Below are positions 61,199 through 64,000 of a DNA stretch of 64,000 nt, piece by piece. Source of the DNA: Rhizobium sp. R711 (lineage in GTDB: Bacteria; Pseudomonadota; Alphaproteobacteria; Rhizobiales; Rhizobiaceae). The stretch covers positions 329,021 through 393,020 of the forward strand of contig NZ_LOKZ01000023.1 of the NCBI RefSeq assembly GCF_002211365.1, written 5' to 3'. The position numbers and the translations under genes are program-made. The notes under the pieces were generated by a model. That model was not told where the DNA came from. It ran no database searches and saw nothing but the letters and a program-made list of their open reading frames with translations. Position 1 is the stretch's first letter; each line of letters opens with the position of its first letter.

Positions 61199-62046
61199 CC
61201 CTCAGCATGTCCGCGCAATCCTTCCAGATCGCGTTCGTGGTCTGGCGGGAATCTCTTGAAGCGCTTCTCGTCGTCGGCATCCTGGTGACATGGTCCTTGA
61301 AGAGCGCGCCCGACAAGGGCCGACTGGCCATGCGCGCAATTGCTGCCGGCGTAGTATGCGGGCTGGTGCTCGCGACTGCCCTTGCGGCTTTGACCAACCA
61401 TGCCGCGAGCGCGTTCAACGGCCACGTCGAGGACATCGTTCAGATGCTCATAGCCTTCGCGGCCTGCCTTCTTATCATAAGAATAGTATTTTGGATGCGT
61501 CGCATCGAGAAGGGCGCCACCGACGACCTGTGTGCCCAGGCGATGGCTCGCACCAGCGGCCAAGATTGGCTCGGCCTTGTTGCGCTAACGGCACTTGCCA
61601 TGGCGCGGGAGGGTGCGGAGACGGTCCTCTTTCTTTATGGCATACTCTCACCGACAGAGGTTAATCTTGGACGCGGCGTCTTGCCCGCAGGTGCAGGCCT
61701 GCTGTTTGCTGCGGCCACCTATTGGTCCTTCAAGCTTGGTTCTTTCGGCATACCGAAGAGGACATTTCTTGGCGTCAGCCAAGGCTTGCTGCTGGCCCTG
61801 GGAAGCGGTCTCATGATGACCGCTATCGACAAGGCGATTTCCATTGAACTCGTCTCCCCGATGTCCGCGCCCCTATGGGATTCCAGTTGGCTTCTCGACG
61901 ACTCCAGCGGATTTGGCGCGTTTCTGGCCGGCGTCATCGGCTATCGTTCGCGACTAGAGCTGTTGCCGGTCCTTGGAATGGCAATTTACTGGGCAACGAC
62001 CTCCTTTGCCTTTGTCCGACCAATTGATGCAAGGCTTTCGGCATGA
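61195..62046 (+). CDS. ftrC: FTR1-family iron permease
   Basis: A 283-residue membrane permease with about seven helices. Both REXXE motifs of FTR1 proteins are present, as RESLE near residue 19 and REGAE near residue 140; these form the iron path. It imports the iron supplied by FtrA/FtrB across the inner membrane. Four-base overlaps tie it to ftrB and ftrD. Confidence 0.92.
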   Translation: MTLSMSAQSFQIAFVVWRESLEALLVVGILVTWSLKSAPDKGRLAMRAIAAGVVCGLVLATALAALTNHAASAFNGHVEDIVQMLIAFAACLLIIRIVFWMRRIEKGATDDLCAQAMARTSGQDWLGLVALTALAMAREGAETVLFLYGILSPTEVNLGRGVLPAGAGLLFAAATYWSFKLGSFGIPKRTFLGVSQGLLLALGSGLMMTAIDKAISIELVSPMSAPLWDSSWLLDDSSGFGAFLAGVIGYRSRLELLPVLGMAIYWATTSFAFVRPIDARLSA

Positions 62047-63428
62047 GCCCTATGAGAGCGAGGGCCGACGCGCTGGTCGCGGGTGTCGGAGATCTGCTTG
62101 TGCGCCACAAGGCATTCATCCGACGCCTGCAGTGGACGACGATTGTCCTTTACGCTGTTCTCCTCGTGCTGCCCCTGCTTTTACCGCTTCCCACGAACCG
62201 GGATTTCATGTGGAATAACCTCACGCGCTTCGCGCAATTCGTCTTCTGGGGACTCTGGTGGCCGTTCGTGATCCTCGGAACCGCTCTGATCGGTCGCTTC
62301 TGGTGCGGACTTCTATGCCCCGAAGGAGCCCTTTCGGAGTTCGCTAGCGAAAGAGGTGCGGGAAGGGCGATCCCGAGCTGGATGAAGTGGTCGGGCTGGC
62401 CGGTCGTGTCATTTATCTCGACGACCGTCTATGGCCAGCTTACAAGCATCTATCAGTATCCCAAGCCTGCCGCATTATTGCTGGGCGGATCCACTTTGGT
62501 CGCGATGGTCGTCGGTGCGCGCTATGGCAAGGCCAAGCGGGTCTGGTGCCGGTTCTTATGCCCGGTGAGCGGCGTCTTTGGCCTCGTAAGCAAGATCGCG
62601 CCCTTGCATTTCAAAGTGGAGACCGAAGTCTGGAGGCGGCCCGCAACACAGGTTGGCGCGATCGCCGCCGTCAACTGCGCTCCCTTGATACCGATCAAAA
62701 CCATGCAGGGCGGCTCGGCCTGCCACATGTGCGGACGGTGCAGCGGTCACAGGGGTGCCATCCGGCTTGCATGGCGAAGACCTGCCAATGATATCGTGTA
62801 CGCCTCGGGGAGGGCCGCCACACGCTTCGAGACGTTTCTGATCGTGCCGGTGTTGCTCGGCCTCGTGCCAGCCGCGCTCCACTGGTCCAGCAGCAGCCTG
62901 TTTGTGTCCATCAGACAATGGCTGGCGGAGCTGTGTGTGAGCGCGCACTGGATCTGGCCGCTGTCGGTTCGCCTGCCTTGGTGGGTGCTCACAAACTATC
63001 CGTCGGCAAGCGACGTCATGACGGTCATTGATGGCCTGTCGCTGCTGGTGTTGATCGCAATGTCTGGCGTGCTGGCGTCTATCATGTTCGTTGTTGCGCT
63101 GGTTGTTTGCTCTTTCGTCCTTGGCCGGGGCCGCCATGTCATCCACCATCTTGCGCAAGCACTGATCCCGGTGGCGGCCGCCGCGCTCTTTTGCGGCTTG
63201 CTGTCATTGACGATCACGCAGCTCCGCTCCGATGGCATCGATCTGCTGTTCATCGACCGAGGCCGGGGGATCATCGTACTTCTTGCCGGCGCCTGGTCGG
63301 TGGCAATAGCCAGTCGAATAGCGGCACTGTACACCGCAAGCGTCCCGCGCCGAGCGCTCGCAACGACGCTTATATCCATTCCGACGATTGCGTTCTCATG
63401 GGGATGGCTCGTCGTCTTCCTATCCTAA
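62043..63428 (+). CDS. ftrD: Polyferredoxin-type membrane electron transfer protein
   Basis: A 461-residue membrane protein with several helices and cysteine clusters: CGLLCPEG (NapH-like CxxxCP), CRFLCPVSG and CHMCGRCSGHRGAI. It belongs to the NapH/CcoG-like 4Fe-4S family. As FtrD it is thought to accept electrons released by the FtrB step during iron transport. It ends the ftrABCD operon. Confidence 0.87.
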   Translation: MSPMRARADALVAGVGDLLVRHKAFIRRLQWTTIVLYAVLLVLPLLLPLPTNRDFMWNNLTRFAQFVFWGLWWPFVILGTALIGRFWCGLLCPEGALSEFASERGAGRAIPSWMKWSGWPVVSFISTTVYGQLTSIYQYPKPAALLLGGSTLVAMVVGARYGKAKRVWCRFLCPVSGVFGLVSKIAPLHFKVETEVWRRPATQVGAIAAVNCAPLIPIKTMQGGSACHMCGRCSGHRGAIRLAWRRPANDIVYASGRAATRFETFLIVPVLLGLVPAALHWSSSSLFVSIRQWLAELCVSAHWIWPLSVRLPWWVLTNYPSASDVMTVIDGLSLLVLIAMSGVLASIMFVVALVVCSFVLGRGRHVIHHLAQALIPVAAAALFCGLLSLTITQLRSDGIDLLFIDRGRGIIVLLAGAWSVAIASRIAALYTASVPRRALATTLISIPTIAFSWGWLVVFLS

Positions 63429-63488
63429 TTTAGCAGGGCGAGTTTCAAAAACCTCGAGACGGATCCAAACCAAAGGCCCGCGACGCCG

Positions 63489-63760
63489 TCAACTGGCGGA
63501 GCTATGCCGATGCCGGGTGACTATGAAGAGGGCGCACGACATCATCCCCGTTCCAATAGCAGATGTCACCAAGAGGCTGGACGCAGCTACCCAAAGTGTG
63601 ATTCCAAAGCTCAGTCCCATGGTTGTGACTGCAGCAAGCTTAGCCTTGCGAGGAATGGCGCGATTGCGACGCCATGCCTTTACTGATTTGCCCGACGTCG
63701 GATGCGACAGGAGCCACCTTTCAAATCGAGCGAGGTGCGGGCGAAAATGGCCGCTTGTAG
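63489..63760 (-). pseudogene. DUF454 (YbaN-like) membrane protein, C-terminal remnant
   Basis: On the minus strand an open frame reads RFERWLLSHPTSGKSVKAWR, RNRAIPRKAKLAAVTTMGLS and then a hydrophobic tail, ending with TGA at 63489. This is the C-terminal half of a DUF454 inner membrane protein. The N-terminal hydrophobic half that should precede it is missing: upstream the frame passes through a 23-base duplication with a stop codon. It appears truncated and non-functional. Confidence 0.68.
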
Positions 63761-63763
63761 AGC

Positions 63764-63805
63764 GACAATCTGGATGAGATCAGCGCGACAATCTGGATGA
63801 GATTC
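63764..63805. repeat. Short direct repeat (19 bases, offset 23)
   Basis: GCGACAATCTGGATGAGAT occurs at 63764-63782 and again, identically, at 63787-63805. The duplication lies at the broken 5' end of the DUF454 remnant and may mark a rearrangement. From here to the window end no gene could be supported. Confidence 0.75.
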
Positions 63806-64000
63806 TGGTGTCGCGGTCGTCGGCGACGGTATCATGGTGATTGTCGCTTGCAAGGGCCTCGTCGGCTTCTGAATGTCGCGCAGCGTCAATCTCGGCGGCA
63901 TTTCTCATTGTTGCGAAGGCCGCTGGCCTGCCGCGCTGACGTTTGGCTTCCATGGCGGATCGACGCCGGTAGCTTTCGACATTCATCTCAAAGATGGTCG

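Noticed and set aside
63780..63986. Minus-strand frame of 68 codons near the right edge
   Set aside because: Highly charged, low-complexity translation with no family; it ends at a stop created by the local direct repeat.
1..64000. CRISPR arrays, tRNA and rRNA genes, origins of replication
   Set aside because: No regularly spaced repeat-spacer pattern, cloverleaf-like sequence or repABC-type genes were seen by eye; a covariance-model scan would be needed to exclude tRNAs fully.

Overview
The window looks like a replicon segment from a GC-rich alphaproteobacterium of the Rhizobiaceae (Rhizobium/Sinorhizobium/Agrobacterium type). The reasons are a pcaDCHGB operon read divergently from the LysR regulator pcaQ, pobA with an AraC-type regulator, class III nucleotide cyclases of a kind known from Sinorhizobium, a DUF2934 protein, a cardiolipin synthase plus endonuclease/exonuclease/phosphatase pair, and several uptake and catabolic operons of the sort carried on rhizobial chromids and megaplasmids. 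No rRNA, tRNA, CRISPR array or replication origin was recognised, so chromosome and large plasmid cannot be told apart.

Layout. 0-6.4 kb: the edge of a DUF3095 protein, two methyltransferases, a membrane adenylate cyclase with a ferredoxin domain, a glycosyltransferase with a polysaccharide deacetylase, and an MBL-fold hydrolase; this is probably a cell-surface glycan and signalling region. 6.7-21.6 kb: aromatic acid catabolism. It holds a Liv-type ABC transporter, pcaBGHCD, pcaQ, a lipocalin-like protein, a cyclase with a CxxCH sensor domain, pobA, an AraC regulator and an IclR regulator (PcaR-like). 21.6-27 kb: an apparent insertion between pcaR and its presumed target pcaIJF. It carries a ClC channel, a metB-like pseudogene, IS21-like terminal repeats, two small genes and a MarR regulator. 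27-29.7 kb: pcaIJF, which completes the route from 4-hydroxybenzoate or protocatechuate to succinyl-CoA and acetyl-CoA.

29.7-36.4 kb: an SDR, a glutathione transferase, small stress-type genes, cardiolipin synthase with an EEP-family protein, and an exported alpha/beta hydrolase. 36.6-42.6 kb: a tightly overlapping operon of biotin carrier, biotin carboxylase, a second carrier-like protein without the biotin lysine, pxpB, pxpC, pxpA and an aminotransferase (5-oxoprolinase type). 42.6-51.5 kb: a Nac-like LysR gene divergent from an operon encoding an SDR, a polar amino acid type ABC transporter, an RraA-family protein, a 2-hydroxyacid dehydrogenase, an L-idonate 5-dehydrogenase, a gluconate 5-dehydrogenase type SDR and gluconokinase. 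This would feed a sugar-acid-like compound into 6-phosphogluconate.

51.8-63.4 kb: a low-oxygen island. It has a CBS-BON protein, a LysE-type exporter, ubiT-ubiU-ubiV (oxygen-independent ubiquinone synthesis) followed by three overlapping small unknown genes, a divergent ubiD-ubiX pair, nnrU, and an ftrABCD ferrous iron uptake operon. FNR-type dyads (TTG-N8-CAA or close variants) lie in front of several of these units, which suggests common control by an FNR/NnrR-family regulator. 63.4-64 kb: a truncated DUF454 gene and a short direct repeat.

All calls come from reading the sequence and from remembered family features. No database search was run.
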